This document shows, piece by piece, positions 7,101-15,925 of a DNA stretch of 64,000 nt. The stretch is from DATLLN01 sp963809205. Lineage in GTDB: Bacteria > Actinomycetota > Thermoleophilia > Gaiellales > JAICJC01. Numbering within the stretch: position 1 is the stretch's first letter; every line of letters starts with the position of its first letter. The position numbers and the translations under genes were made by a program. A model generated the notes under the pieces. That model saw only the letters and a list, made by a program, of their open reading frames with translations. It was not told the DNA's origin and did not search any database. The stretch is from assembly GCA_963809205.1 (NCBI GenBank), contig CAWEIS010000003.1, forward strand, positions 376,562-440,561. Direction: 5' to 3'.

Positions 7101-7843
7101 GGCCCCGACGGAGGTTCGACCAGCGGCCACAGGAGCCGCAGACCCGGATCAACGAGGCGATTCGCGTACCGCAGGTGCGTCTGATCGACTCGGACGGTGC
7201 CCAGATCGGCATCAAGAGCACCGACGAGGCGATGAAGTACGCCTGGGACAAGAACCTCGACCTGGTCGAGGTCGCTGCCGACGCGAAGCCGCCGGTGTGC
7301 CGGGTGATGGACTACTCGAAGTACAAGTACGAGCAGGAGCAGAAGGCCAAGCTGGCCCGCAAGCACCAGTCCACCATCACGATCAAGGAGATCAAGCTCC
7401 GTCCGAAGATCGATCCACACGACTACGCGACCAAGAAGGGCCACGTCAGGCGCTTCCTCAAGAACCGGGACAAGGTGAAGGTCACCATCATGTTCCGCGG
7501 CCGCGAGATGACGCATCCGGAGCGGGGACGAGCGCTCCTGATCAAGCTCGCGGAGGAGGTCACGGATCTCGGCATCATCGAGTCCAATCCCCTCCAGGAC
7601 GGCCGCAACATGGTGATGATGCTGGCGCCGCACAAGAACCCGGTGAAGGACGAGCCGGTCGGGGACGAGCCGGCCGCACCCGCTGCCGAGGCTTCCGTGC
7701 CTGAAGCCGAGGCCGAGGCCGCAGCTGAGGCGCCCGAGCCCGCAGCAGAGCCCGAGCCCGAAGTTGAAGCGCCCGAGCCGGAGCCCGCGGCTGAGCCCGA
7801 GCCCGCAGCGGCGGCCGAGCCCGCCGAACAGACCCAGGAGTAG
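7097..7843 (+). CDS. infC: translation initiation factor IF-3
   Basis: The core is classic IF3: RINEAIRVPQVRLIDSDG at the N-terminal domain, then the linker KYKYEQEQKAK, and the C-terminal domain with IKEIKLRPKID, GHVRRFLKNRDKVKVTIMF and FRGREM. IF3 binds the 30S subunit and checks start codons. A roughly 60-residue Ala/Glu/Pro tail extends beyond the normal end, giving a negatively charged extension. The start is uncertain: TTG 7097 gives a normal-length N-terminus and overlaps the leader-peptide stop; TTG 7037 lies in the terminator T-run and is unlikely. First gene of infC-rpmI-rplT. Confidence 0.93.
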   Translation: MRPRRRFDQRPQEPQTRINEAIRVPQVRLIDSDGAQIGIKSTDEAMKYAWDKNLDLVEVAADAKPPVCRVMDYSKYKYEQEQKAKLARKHQSTITIKEIKLRPKIDPHDYATKKGHVRRFLKNRDKVKVTIMFRGREMTHPERGRALLIKLAEEVTDLGIIESNPLQDGRNMVMMLAPHKNPVKDEPVGDEPAAPAAEASVPEAEAEAAAEAPEPAAEPEPEVEAPEPEPAAEPEPAAAAEPAEQTQE

Positions 7844-7848
7844 CCGAA

Positions 7849-8046
7849 ATGCCAAAGATGAAGACCTCCTCGGCCGCGAAGAAGCGGCTGAAGGTGACGT
7901 CCGGCGGCAAGATCAAACACCGCCGTGCGTTCGACTCACACAACTTCGAGCACAAGTCCGCAAAGCGGAAGCGCCACAAGCGCCGCTTGAAGGGACTGGC
8001 ACCGTCCGACTACCGCAAGGCGCTTCGGCTCCTGGGGAGGAGATAG
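7849..8046 (+). CDS. rpmI: 50S ribosomal protein L35
   Basis: A 65-residue basic protein beginning MPKMKTSSAAKKRLKVT, with GGKIKHRRAF and RKRHKRRLKG. Length and motifs are typical of L35. It starts 5 bp after infC and ends 3 bp before rplT, the standard operon order. Confidence 0.97.
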   Translation: MPKMKTSSAAKKRLKVTSGGKIKHRRAFDSHNFEHKSAKRKRHKRRLKGLAPSDYRKALRLLGRR

Positions 8047-8049
8047 CGC

Positions 8050-8421
8050 GTGGCACGAGTCAAGCGAAGCGTCCATGCGAAGAAGAAGCGCCGTGAGGTG
8101 CTGGAGCAGGCCAAGGGCTACCGCGGCCTGAAGAACACCAGCTACAAGCGCGCGAAGGAGCAGGTGCTGAAGTCGCTCACCTACTCCTACCGCGACCGGC
8201 GCGTGCGCAAGCGCGACTTCCGGCGTCTCTGGATCGTCCGCATCAACGCCGGGGCGCGCCAGCACGGGCTCTCCTACAACCAGTTCATCCACGGGCTGAA
8301 GCTCGCCGAGATCGACCTCGACCGCAAGGTGCTGGCCGACATCGCGGTCGCCGATCCCGGGGCGTTCGAGGCGCTGGCCGAGTCGGCCAAGTCCGCCCTG
8401 GCCGCCGCCAAGGAGGCGTGA
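8050..8421 (+). CDS. rplT: 50S ribosomal protein L20
   Basis: A 123-residue protein with MARVKRSVHAKKKRR, QAKGYRG and RRLWIVRINAGAR, as in L20, an early assembly protein of the large subunit that in several bacteria also represses this operon by binding its leader. The start is GTG 8050. A slightly longer acidic/Ala C-terminus than in E. coli is normal for the phylum. Confidence 0.97.
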   Translation: MARVKRSVHAKKKRREVLEQAKGYRGLKNTSYKRAKEQVLKSLTYSYRDRRVRKRDFRRLWIVRINAGARQHGLSYNQFIHGLKLAEIDLDRKVLADIAVADPGAFEALAESAKSALAAAKEA

Positions 8422-8446
8422 CCTCACGCCGGCGCAGGCCGAGCCG

Positions 8447-9193
8447 ATCACGTCGCGGGCGAACGCCCGGCTGAAGGCCGCCCGTCGGCTTCAGACGAAG
8501 CGGCACCGCTCGCGAGAGGGCCTGTTCCTGGCGGAGGGCGAGGATCTGGTCGACGAGGCGCTGGCCGCGGGCATCCGGCCGGTCGAGAGCTTCGTCGCCG
8601 AGGAGCGTGCGCCCGACACGGCGCTGGTCGACAGGCTGGCGCGGGGCGGGCCGGTGCACGTCGTCGCCGACGGCCTGATGGCCGAGCTTGGCACGCTCGG
8701 GCACCCGGCTCGGGTGATCGGCGTGTTCCGCCGCGAAGACCTGCCGGCGCGCGATCCGGTCGCGGGCCTCGGCGTGTACCTGCATCGCGTGATCGATCCC
8801 GGCAACGTCGGGACGATCGTCCGCGCCGCAGGTGCGCTCGGCCCGGCGTTCGTGGCGTTGTCCGCGGGGTGCTCCGACCCGCTGTCCGGCAAGGGAGTCC
8901 GCGCGTCGATGGGTGCGGTGTTCCGCGTGCCCATCGAGACGGCGCCGGACGGCCCGCCGGATGGGCTCCCGCGCGTCGCCCTGGTGGCGGACGCCGGGGC
9001 TCCGCTGTGGGACCTCGATCTGACCGGCCCGGTGATGCTGCTGGTCGGCGCGGAGCGGCTGGGTCTGCCCGAGGAGCTGGTCGAGTCGGCCGACCACGTC
9101 GCCCGCATCCCGCAGGCCGACGGAGCGGAGTCGCTGAACGCCGCTGCGGCCGCGACGGTGGCCCTGTACGAGGCCGTCCGCCAGCGGGCATGA
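8447..9193 (+). CDS. SpoU-family (TrmH/RlmB-like) RNA 2'-O-methyltransferase, no standard start codon
   Basis: The protein contains the N-terminal substrate-binding domain (ITSRANARLKAARRLQ, then GLFLAEGEDLV) and the knotted SpoU domain with VIDPGNVGTIVRAA, MLLVGAERLGLPEEL and IPQADGAESLNAAAAATVALYE. It should methylate a ribose in rRNA or tRNA; the site is unknown. The frame is open from within rplT, but no ATG, GTG or TTG precedes the N-terminal domain; the first is GTG 8654, which would delete it. Family members often start right at the ITS motif, so ATC 8447 may serve, or a base is wrong in the assembly. The stop overlaps the next gene (ATGA). Confidence 0.82.
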   Translation: MTSRANARLKAARRLQTKRHRSREGLFLAEGEDLVDEALAAGIRPVESFVAEERAPDTALVDRLARGGPVHVVADGLMAELGTLGHPARVIGVFRREDLPARDPVAGLGVYLHRVIDPGNVGTIVRAAGALGPAFVALSAGCSDPLSGKGVRASMGAVFRVPIETAPDGPPDGLPRVALVADAGAPLWDLDLTGPVMLLVGAERLGLPEELVESADHVARIPQADGAESLNAAAAATVALYEAVRQRA

Positions 9194-9696
9194 GCGTGAC
9201 GCCGCCGACGCCCGCCGAGGCGGCGCGCGACCGGTTCTTCGAGCGCACACGGCGGCCGGTGCAGCTGGTGCTCGCGATCGCGGTCGTGCTCGGCGTGCTG
9301 GCGGTTGCCGAGGCGGCCGGATGGGCGGCGGACGGCGGCTACTGGGACGTGCTGGTCGTCTTCCTCGCCGGCGGATCCGGCGCCAGCCTGCTGATGGCGC
9401 GGCGGGTCGCCTCGACCGTGCCGAGGCCGGGGCGGAGGCGCTCGCCGTTCGTCTGGATGGCCCCGCTGATCGGGATCTTCGCGGCGCTGATGTTCCGCGG
9501 AGCGGATTCGCCCGCGCGGGTCGCGGTGTTCGCGTTCGGCGGAGCGTTTCTGGTGCTGCTGCCGCTGCCGATGCGCGAGGTGCGCCGCCGCCTGTGGAAC
9601 CACCCGGAGCTGATCGTCGCGGCTCAGGAAGGCCGGGCGAGCCAGACCGAGTCGGCCGACGCCGCGGACAGCGGCCTGCGGTCGAACCAGCCGTAG
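9190..9696 (+). CDS. four-helix membrane protein of unknown function
   Basis: The 168-residue protein has hydrophobic segments near residues 25-46, 52-68, 88-102 and 108-126, ending in RRRLWNHPELI and a polar tail. No catalytic motif is recognised. ATG 9190 overlaps the methyltransferase stop by 4 bp, so the genes are co-transcribed. Its last 73 bases overlap the convergent gene on the other strand. Confidence 0.65.
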   Translation: MSVTPPTPAEAARDRFFERTRRPVQLVLAIAVVLGVLAVAEAAGWAADGGYWDVLVVFLAGGSGASLLMARRVASTVPRPGRRRSPFVWMAPLIGIFAALMFRGADSPARVAVFAFGGAFLVLLPLPMREVRRRLWNHPELIVAAQEGRASQTESADAADSGLRSNQP

Positions 9697-10325
9697 ACGT
9701 CGATCTCGCCGAACCCCGCCTCGGTCAGCAGCCGGCGCCAGTCGTTCGGCGTCGCCCACCACAGGTGCATCGTGGCCTCAGAGTCGTCCGTGCGGACGGT
9801 CAGCTCGAGCGAGCGGTCGGACGCGTCCCAGCGGGCCCGCTCGTGGATGCCGGGCTCGCGCTCCATCCACCGGTCGTGGGTCTCGACGATGTCCAGGGGG
9901 TGGGGGTGGAACACGTCGAAGGCCAGCGTGCCGCCCGGCGTCAGGGCGCCGCGCAGGCTGCGCAGCACCGCGAGGCGCTCGTCGTCGGTGCTGAGATGCA
10001 GGAACGCGCGGAACGGCACCGTGACCAGCGGATAGGTGCCCAGGTCGGGCAGGTCGCGCATGTCCGCCCGGCGCAGATCGATCGCCACTCCCAGCGCCTC
10101 GGCCTTGGCGGCCGCCATGGCCAGCATGCCCGGCGCGTTGTCTACGCCGACGACATCGATTCCGGCGAGCGCCGTGGGAACGGCCACCCTGCCCGATCCG
10201 ACGCCGATCTCGAGCACCGGACCGCCGGACGTGATGGCGAGCTCGACGTACCAGGCGATGTCCTCGGTGACCGACACACACCACGCGTCGTAGGCGGCTC
10301 CAAGCTCGTCGTAGGCCGAGGGCAC
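9624..10325 (-). CDS. class I SAM-dependent methyltransferase
   Basis: The 233-residue protein starts MPSAYDELGAAYDAW, a start typical of small-molecule or tRNA-type methyltransferases. It has motif I VLEIGVGSGRVAVPTA, motif II VVGVDNAPGML and the later GGTLAFDVFHPH. No substrate can be assigned. It is transcribed away from pheS, its start only 20 bp from the pheS ATG, so the two divergent promoters must overlap each other or the coding ends. Confidence 0.82.
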   Translation of the reverse strand: MPSAYDELGAAYDAWCVSVTEDIAWYVELAITSGGPVLEIGVGSGRVAVPTALAGIDVVGVDNAPGMLAMAAAKAEALGVAIDLRRADMRDLPDLGTYPLVTVPFRAFLHLSTDDERLAVLRSLRGALTPGGTLAFDVFHPHPLDIVETHDRWMEREPGIHERARWDASDRSLELTVRTDDSEATMHLWWATPNDWRRLLTEAGFGEIDVYGWFDRRPLSAASADSVWLARPS

Positions 10326-10345
10326 GCCGGTACACTAGGCCGCCC

Positions 10346-11372
10346 ATGGACACCGAGCAGCTGACACGCGACGGCCTCGCGGCGATCGAGGGAGCGGCCT
10401 CCAGCGCCGAGCTGGAGGACGTGCGGGTCAGCCTGGTCGGACGGCGTGCGCCGCTGACCCTGGCGCTCCGTGAGCTGGGCTCGTTGCCTCCGGAGGAACG
10501 AGGGCCGCGGGGGAAGACGCTGAACTCCGCCCGTGTTGCCCTGGAGGGCGCGCTCGATCGGCGCGGCCGCGACCTGCACGATGCCGAGCTGGAGCGGTGC
10601 CTCCGAGACGACCGGATCGACGTGACGCTGCCCGGCGTCCCGCTGTACCGCGGCCATGCTCACCTGATCGAGCAGACGACCCGCGACATCCTGGAGGTCT
10701 TCGTGGGCCTCGGGTACGAGATCCTCGACGGCCCTGAGGTCGAGAGCACCTACCTGACGTTCGACGCGCTGAACACCGCTGTCACCCACCCGTCGCGCCA
10801 GTGGACGGACACGTTCTATCTCGACGAGTCGACCGTCCTGCGGACGCACACGTCGCCGATGCAGATCAGGGCGATGCAGTCCGGGCCGCCGCCGGTCTAT
10901 ATGGCCACCGCCGGCCGCTGCTACCGGCGGGACACGCCGGACGCGACCCACACGGCGATGTTCACGCAGATCGAGGGTCTCGCCGTCGACCGCGGGCTGA
11001 GCCTGGCGCACCTCAAGGGGACGCTGCTGGGGTTCGCCCGCGAGGTGTTCGGCAACGACCGCGAGGTGCGCCTGCGGCCGCACTTCTTCCCCTTCACCGA
11101 GCCCTCGGTCGAGGTCGACGTGTCGTGCTTCAACTGCGCGTCGTGACGGCTCGCCGTGCAGGGTCTGCCGAGCCGAGGGCTGGGTCGAGATCCTGGGCGC
11201 CGGCATGGTCGACCCGAACCTGTTCGACCACGTCGAGGGGTACGACAAGGAGGAGCTGACGGGCTACGCCTGGGGCATGGGCGTCGAGCGGATCGCCGCA
11301 GCCCGCCACGCGGTTCCCGACATCCGGATGCTCTGGGAGAACGATCTGCGGTTCATGGAGCAGTTCGGATGA
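10346..11372 (+). CDS. pheS: phenylalanyl-tRNA synthetase alpha subunit, frame interrupted once
   Basis: The N-terminal coiled-coil is followed by the class II core: HPxRQWTDTFY (motif 1 region), LRTHTSPMQIRAM and PHFFPFTEPSVEVDVSC. The frame stops at TGA 11144-11146 just after CFNCAS, yet the conserved continuation CRVCRAEGWVEILGAGM and GMGVERIAA runs in the next frame to 11372. Removing one base (the T at 11144) restores an unbroken protein. PheS is essential and pheT follows intact with an ATGA overlap, so a sequence error is more likely than a real loss. It charges tRNA-Phe as an alpha2beta2 enzyme. Confidence 0.88.
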
Positions 11373-13720
11373 GGGTGCCGGTCTCGTGGCTGCGCGAGTA
11401 CGTGTCGTTCGACATGCCCGTGCCCGAGCTCGGTGAGCTGCTGTCGATGACGGGCACGAAGCTCGAGGCGCTGCACGGCCGCGGCGTACCGGCGGGCAGC
11501 GAGCTCTACCGGGTGGGCAAGGTGGTGTCGCGCGAGCAGCATCCGAACGCCGACCGGCTGTCGCTGTGCATGGTCGACGTCGGCGAGGGCGAGCCCCGCC
11601 AGATCGTCTGCGGTGCCCGCAACTTCGAAGCCGGCGCCACCGTCGCCGTCGTGTTGCCCGGGGCGACGCTGCCGGGCGGCGTGGTGCTGAAGAAGGCGAA
11701 GCTGCGCGGCCTGGAGTCCGACGGCATGATCCTGTCGGAGCGTGAGCTCGAGCTCTCCCAGGAGCACGAGGGGATCATGTTGCTGCCCGGCGACCTGGCC
11801 GCCGGCGCGCCGCTGGCCGACGTGTTCCCGGTGACCGAGCAGGTGCTGGAGCTGGAGATCACCTCCAACCGGCCGGACTGCCTTGCCGTGTACGGCGTCG
11901 CCCGCGAGGTCTCGGCAGTGCTCGACACCGATCTCGCGCCGCCGCCCGGCACCGAGCCGGAGCCCACGGGCGGGGGCACCGTGGACGACTACGTGAAGGG
12001 GCGCATCGACGCCCCCGACCTGTGCCCGCGATGGGCGGGCAGGGTGTTCACCGACGTCACGGTCGGCCCATCGCCTCCCTGGCTGAAGGCCCGGATCGCG
12101 GCGGCCGGCATGCGGTCGATCTCCAACGTCGTCGACATCACCAACTACGTGATGCTGACCCTCGGCGAGCCCACCCACGCCTTCGACCTGGACAAGGTGG
12201 CCGGACGCGAGATCATCGTCCGGCGGGCGGCCGACGGCGAGCCCGTGACCACGCTGGACGGCCAGCAGCGCACGCTGGACACCCAGACGCTGGTCATCGC
12301 GGATGCCGAGAAGCCATCGGCGATCGCCGGGCTGATGGGCGCCGAGTGGAGCGAGGTCACCGACTCGACGACCACGGTGCTGATCGAGTGCGCGAACTTC
12401 GACGGGCCGGCGACCCAGGCGTCCTCCACCCGGCTGGGGCTGCGCACGGAGGGCTCGTCCCGCTGGGAGAAGGGCCTCGACCCGTACCTTCCCGACCAGG
12501 CGCTGGCGCTGGCCTCCGAGCTGATGGTCTCGCTGTGCGGCGCCCGGCTCGTTCCCGGCACGCTCGACCTGCACGGCGAACTGCCCGAGCCGCCGCTGGT
12601 CGGCCTGCGCCGCGAGCGGCTCGAGCACCTGATCGGCATGGAGTACTCCGAGGCGACCGTCGAGCGCGTGCTGACGCGGCTCGGCTATGTGGCCGAGGAC
12701 CGCCGCTGGCGGGTGCCGACCTGGCGCGCCGGCGATACGACCCGCGAGGTCGACCTGATCGAGGAGGTCGCCCGGATCGACGGCGTCTGGAAGGTTCCGA
12801 CCGTGATGCCGCCGCATGCGGACGCCATCGGCCGCGTGTCGCCCGACGTGCGCCTGCGTCGTCGCGTGATCGACGTCCTGCTCGGCTGCGGGTTGTCGGA
12901 GTCGGCGACGCTGGCGTTCACCGACGAGGGGCTCGCGGATCGCCTGCGGCTGGCCGCGGACGACCCCCGGCGCGATCAGCTGCGCGTGGCCAACCCGATG
13001 GGTGCCGACCAGGCGCTGCTCCGGTCGCAGCTGTTCCCGGGCCTGCTCGACTCCGTTCGGCGCAACCTCGACGCCGGGCAGACGCGGATCGCGCTGTTCG
13101 AGACCGGCCGCGTCTTCCTGCCGGGCGATGGGGAGCTGCCCGATCAGCCCGTGCGGGTGGCGGGGGTGCTTGCCGGCGCGGACGCGGACTTCGTCCACAT
13201 GAAGGGCGTGACCGAGGCGCTGGCGAGTGCGCTGGGGGCGCCGCTGGGAGTCGGGGCTGCGTCCGAGCCGTTCCTGCACCCCGGCCGCTCGGCACACCTG
13301 GGCCGCGCGGGCGTGCTCGGCGAGGTGCACCCGCTGGTGGCGGAGGCGTGGGGGATCGAGGCGACGGTCTCGCTGTTCGAGATCGACCTGGAGGAACTGC
13401 GCGCGGACGAGGTGCCGGTCTACCGCGACGTGCTGACCTTTCCGCCGGTGCGCCAGGACATCGCCGTGGTCGTCGACGCCGGGACGCCCGCCGGCGAGGT
13501 GGTGGCCCACGTCCGCGACTCCGGGGGCGACCTGCTGGCCACGTGCCGGGTGTTCGACGTCTACGAGGGACCGCAGGTGGGGGAGGGGCGCAAGAGCCTG
13601 GCGATCCACCTGGTGTTCCAGGCGCCCGACCGGACGCTCACCGATGAAGAGGCCGACGCAGCCCGCGAGCGGATCGTCGACGCTCTCGGCGAGCGCTTCG
13701 GCGCGACTCTGCGCGGCTAG
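11369..13720 (+). CDS. pheT: phenylalanyl-tRNA synthetase beta subunit
   Basis: The 783-residue protein has a normal length and domain order. It begins MRVPVSWLREYV, then the EMAP-like tRNA-binding domain (LSLCMVDVGEGEPRQIVCGA), the B3/4 editing domain (SNVVDITNYVMLTLGEPTHAFD), the B5 domain, the catalytic-like core and a C-terminal anticodon-binding FDX-ACB domain (YRDVLTFPPVRQDIAVVVD). ATG 11369 overlaps the restored pheS stop, giving translational coupling for equal subunit supply. Confidence 0.96.
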   Translation: MRVPVSWLREYVSFDMPVPELGELLSMTGTKLEALHGRGVPAGSELYRVGKVVSREQHPNADRLSLCMVDVGEGEPRQIVCGARNFEAGATVAVVLPGATLPGGVVLKKAKLRGLESDGMILSERELELSQEHEGIMLLPGDLAAGAPLADVFPVTEQVLELEITSNRPDCLAVYGVAREVSAVLDTDLAPPPGTEPEPTGGGTVDDYVKGRIDAPDLCPRWAGRVFTDVTVGPSPPWLKARIAAAGMRSISNVVDITNYVMLTLGEPTHAFDLDKVAGREIIVRRAADGEPVTTLDGQQRTLDTQTLVIADAEKPSAIAGLMGAEWSEVTDSTTTVLIECANFDGPATQASSTRLGLRTEGSSRWEKGLDPYLPDQALALASELMVSLCGARLVPGTLDLHGELPEPPLVGLRRERLEHLIGMEYSEATVERVLTRLGYVAEDRRWRVPTWRAGDTTREVDLIEEVARIDGVWKVPTVMPPHADAIGRVSPDVRLRRRVIDVLLGCGLSESATLAFTDEGLADRLRLAADDPRRDQLRVANPMGADQALLRSQLFPGLLDSVRRNLDAGQTRIALFETGRVFLPGDGELPDQPVRVAGVLAGADADFVHMKGVTEALASALGAPLGVGAASEPFLHPGRSAHLGRAGVLGEVHPLVAEAWGIEATVSLFEIDLEELRADEVPVYRDVLTFPPVRQDIAVVVDAGTPAGEVVAHVRDSGGDLLATCRVFDVYEGPQVGEGRKSLAIHLVFQAPDRTLTDEEADAARERIVDALGERFGATLRG

Positions 13721-13780
13721 AACCCGTCATCTATGTGCGCCCCCTTGTGTGGTGCGACCCGTCAGGCGGATAATGCGCCG

Positions 13781-13855
13781 ATGATCGTGGCACTCGTCCA
13801 CCGACTGCGCAAGCGTCTCCAGAAGCTGGTCTCGGGCGCTAGGTCCGCTCCGTGA
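13781..13855 (+). CDS. possible 24-residue cationic peptide
   Basis: ATG 13781 opens a short frame encoding MIVALVHRLRKRLQKLVSG plus five residues. A -10-like TAATGC at 13771-13776 lies four bases upstream, so any transcript would be leaderless. The pattern of hydrophobic start and regularly spaced Arg/Lys suggests an amphipathic helix. There is no ribosome-binding site and no known relative, so it may be chance. Confidence 0.22.
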   Translation: MIVALVHRLRKRLQKLVSGARSAP

Positions 13856-13866
13856 CTCTGTGACCG

Positions 13867-14193
13867 CTAAAGCGCGCCCTGGGTGGCAACCGGCCGTACA
13901 TCCGACAGCCCGCGCAGCGGCCGCAGCGTGCCGACCACGCTCAGCGAGTCGAGGGTGTCCAGCCGTTTGCGGCAAAGCTCCGTCGCCGTGCCGTAGCCGA
14001 ATGCCCGCGCCGTGCGGAAGCGGAACACGCCGGTGCGCCAGTCGCGCTGGTGCCACGGGTTGAGCGGCGACAGGACGAGCGCGATCTCCTCGCTGGTCGA
14101 GGAGTCGCGGAGCACCAGCTCGAGGTCGATGAACGACCAGTCCTTCGGCTGCGCCGCGATGATCGCATCCCACTGCTCGACGAGGGTAGCCAC
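13867..14193 (-). CDS. hypothetical protein, 108 residues
   Basis: This soluble protein starts at GTG 14193 with VATLVEQWDAIIAA and contains QPKDWSFIDLELVLRDSS and NPWHQRDWRTGVFRFRTARAFGYG. No family is recognised, but the frame has protein-like composition, unlike the opposite strand. A TACGAT -10-like sequence lies 10 bases ahead of the GTG. Divergent from the M29 aminopeptidase 37 bp away. Confidence 0.6.
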   Translation of the reverse strand: MATLVEQWDAIIAAQPKDWSFIDLELVLRDSSTSEEIALVLSPLNPWHQRDWRTGVFRFRTARAFGYGTATELCRKRLDTLDSLSVVGTLRPLRGLSDVRPVATQGAL

Positions 14194-14230
14194 TGCGGCC
14201 CGGATCGTACCCAATGTAGGGTTCCGGCCC

Positions 14231-15430
14231 ATGGACCAAGCGACGCTGGAGCGGCTCGCCGACCTCGCGGTCACGGTCGGCGCGAACGTGCAGCCCGGCC
14301 AGATCGTGTGCGTCCACACCGACGTCGAGCGGATCCCGCTGTCCCGCGCGGTCGCCGATCGCGCGTACCGGGCCGGTGCCCGCCACGTCGAGGTGATGTA
14401 CGGCGATCCGTGGCTGCAGCGCAGCAGGATCCAGCACGGCCCCGACGACTCGATCGGCTTCGCGCCGTCGTGGGCGGTCGACCGGATCAGGGAGATGGGC
14501 GAGCAGCACGTCGCCACGATCCGCCTGGAGGGCGCCTTCGACCCGGCGGCGCTGCAGGGGCTGGACGGCGAGCGGCTCGGCCACGACCAGCCGCCGACGC
14601 GGCAGGAGATGATCAAGCTGGTCACCGACCGGCTCACGAACTGGACGATCGTTCCCGCGCCCACGATGGCATGGGCGCAGGTGGTGCATCCCGACCTCTC
14701 GCCGGAGGCCGCCCTGGAGCGGCTGTGGGAGGAGGTCGTGTTCATCTGCCGCCTCGACCACCCCGATCCCGCGCAGGCCTGGCTCGAGCGCATGTACCGG
14801 CTGCGCGAGGTCACGGCGATGCTCGACGAGCGGCGGTTCTCGGCCATCGCCTTCAAGGGCGACGGCACCGACCTGACGGTCGGCCTGCTGCCCAGCTCGC
14901 GATGGCTCGCCGCGTCGTTCTCGCGGTTCGACGGCCTCGAGCACTACCCGAACATCCCCAGCGAGGAGGTGTTCACCGCACCCGACCCACAGCGGGTTGA
15001 CGGGCGCGTCAAGGCGACCAAGCCGCTCGACCTGGAGGGCACGGTGATCGAGGGCCTGCGCGTGCGCTTCGAGGGCGGCAAGGCGGTGGAGATCGACGCC
15101 GACCGGGGCGCCGACGTGCTGCGCACCCGCTGCACGCTGGACGAGGGCGCGTCGCGTCTGGGCGAGCTGGCGCTGGTCGACGGCGAGGGCCGGATCGGCC
15201 AACTGGACACCGTGTTCTTCACGACGCTGATCGACGAGAACGCCGCCAGCCACCTCGCGCTGGGCAACGCTTACGGGTTCAGCGTCGAGGACGACGCCGA
15301 CCGGGAGCGCGCGAACTCCAGCGTCATCCACATCGACTTCATGATCGGCTCGCCCGAGCTCGAGGTCGACGGCGTCGAGCAGGACGGCACGCGGGTGCCG
15401 TTGCTGCGCGGCGGCGCATGGCAGATCTGA
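14231..15430 (+). CDS. M29-family (thermophilic metallo-)aminopeptidase
   Basis: The 399-residue protein begins MDQATLERLADLAV and contains the M29 signatures: HYPNIPSEEVFTAPDP (Glu metal ligands), ENAASHLALG and NSSVIHIDFMIGSP (His and Asp ligands). These enzymes, related to AmpS and aminopeptidase T, use two metal ions to remove N-terminal residues and work in cytoplasmic peptide recycling. The start at ATG 14231 matches family length. The gene after it is on the opposite strand. Confidence 0.9.
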   Translation: MDQATLERLADLAVTVGANVQPGQIVCVHTDVERIPLSRAVADRAYRAGARHVEVMYGDPWLQRSRIQHGPDDSIGFAPSWAVDRIREMGEQHVATIRLEGAFDPAALQGLDGERLGHDQPPTRQEMIKLVTDRLTNWTIVPAPTMAWAQVVHPDLSPEAALERLWEEVVFICRLDHPDPAQAWLERMYRLREVTAMLDERRFSAIAFKGDGTDLTVGLLPSSRWLAASFSRFDGLEHYPNIPSEEVFTAPDPQRVDGRVKATKPLDLEGTVIEGLRVRFEGGKAVEIDADRGADVLRTRCTLDEGASRLGELALVDGEGRIGQLDTVFFTTLIDENAASHLALGNAYGFSVEDDADRERANSSVIHIDFMIGSPELEVDGVEQDGTRVPLLRGGAWQI

Positions 15431-15436
15431 GCGGAG

Positions 15437-15898
15437 CTACGCGGCGCCGGTGCGCATGCGGTGGATCGTCGCGATGATCTCCGCCGGATCCAGATCGTCG
15501 TCCTCGTACGTGGCACCGTGGCGCAGCCGCAGCGACGTGTAGGCCATCAGGTCGCGCATCGAGACGACACCGACCACGTGCCCCTCCTCGTTGACGACGG
15601 GCAGGTGGCGGAAGCGGCCGTCGACCATCAGTGCCATCGCCTGGGCCAGCTCGGTGGTCGGGCCGGCCGTCAGCACATGGCGCGTCATCCGCTCCGAGGA
15701 CGGTGTGCTCGGGTCGATGCCCTCGCTGACGCAGCGCAGCAGGTCGCGCTCGGTGATCACGCCGACCAGGTCGTCGCCCGGCGCCAGCACCATCGCGGCT
15801 CCGGTGTCGGCCTCGATCATCCGCCGGGCGGCGTCGCCGATCGGCGTGGCCGGGGCCACGGACACGATCTGCGTGGACATCACGTCGGTCAGCTGCAT
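15437..15898 (-). CDS. tandem CBS-domain protein
   Basis: The 153-residue protein is two CBS motifs: MSTQIVSVAPATPIGDAAR with VGVITERDLLR, and VLTAGPTTELAQAMALM with GRFRHLPVVNEEGHVVGVVSMRDL split by a short linker. Such stand-alone pairs bind adenine nucleotides and act as energy-sensing regulators. Upstream of it on the same strand is the pyruvate dehydrogenase operon, 27 bp from the E2 stop, so it may be the last gene of that transcript. Confidence 0.88.
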   Translation of the reverse strand: MQLTDVMSTQIVSVAPATPIGDAARRMIEADTGAAMVLAPGDDLVGVITERDLLRCVSEGIDPSTPSSERMTRHVLTAGPTTELAQAMALMVDGRFRHLPVVNEEGHVVGVVSMRDLMAYTSLRLRHGATYEDDDLDPAEIIATIHRMRTGAA

Positions 15899-15925
15899 TG
15901 ATCCACTGTACTGGCGACCCGCTGC

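Noticed and set aside
11264..13609. A 781-codon open frame on the minus strand across pheT
   Set aside because: It is the antisense shadow of pheT in GC-rich DNA; its composition is Arg/His/Gln-rich with no domain, while pheT on the plus strand has complete domains.
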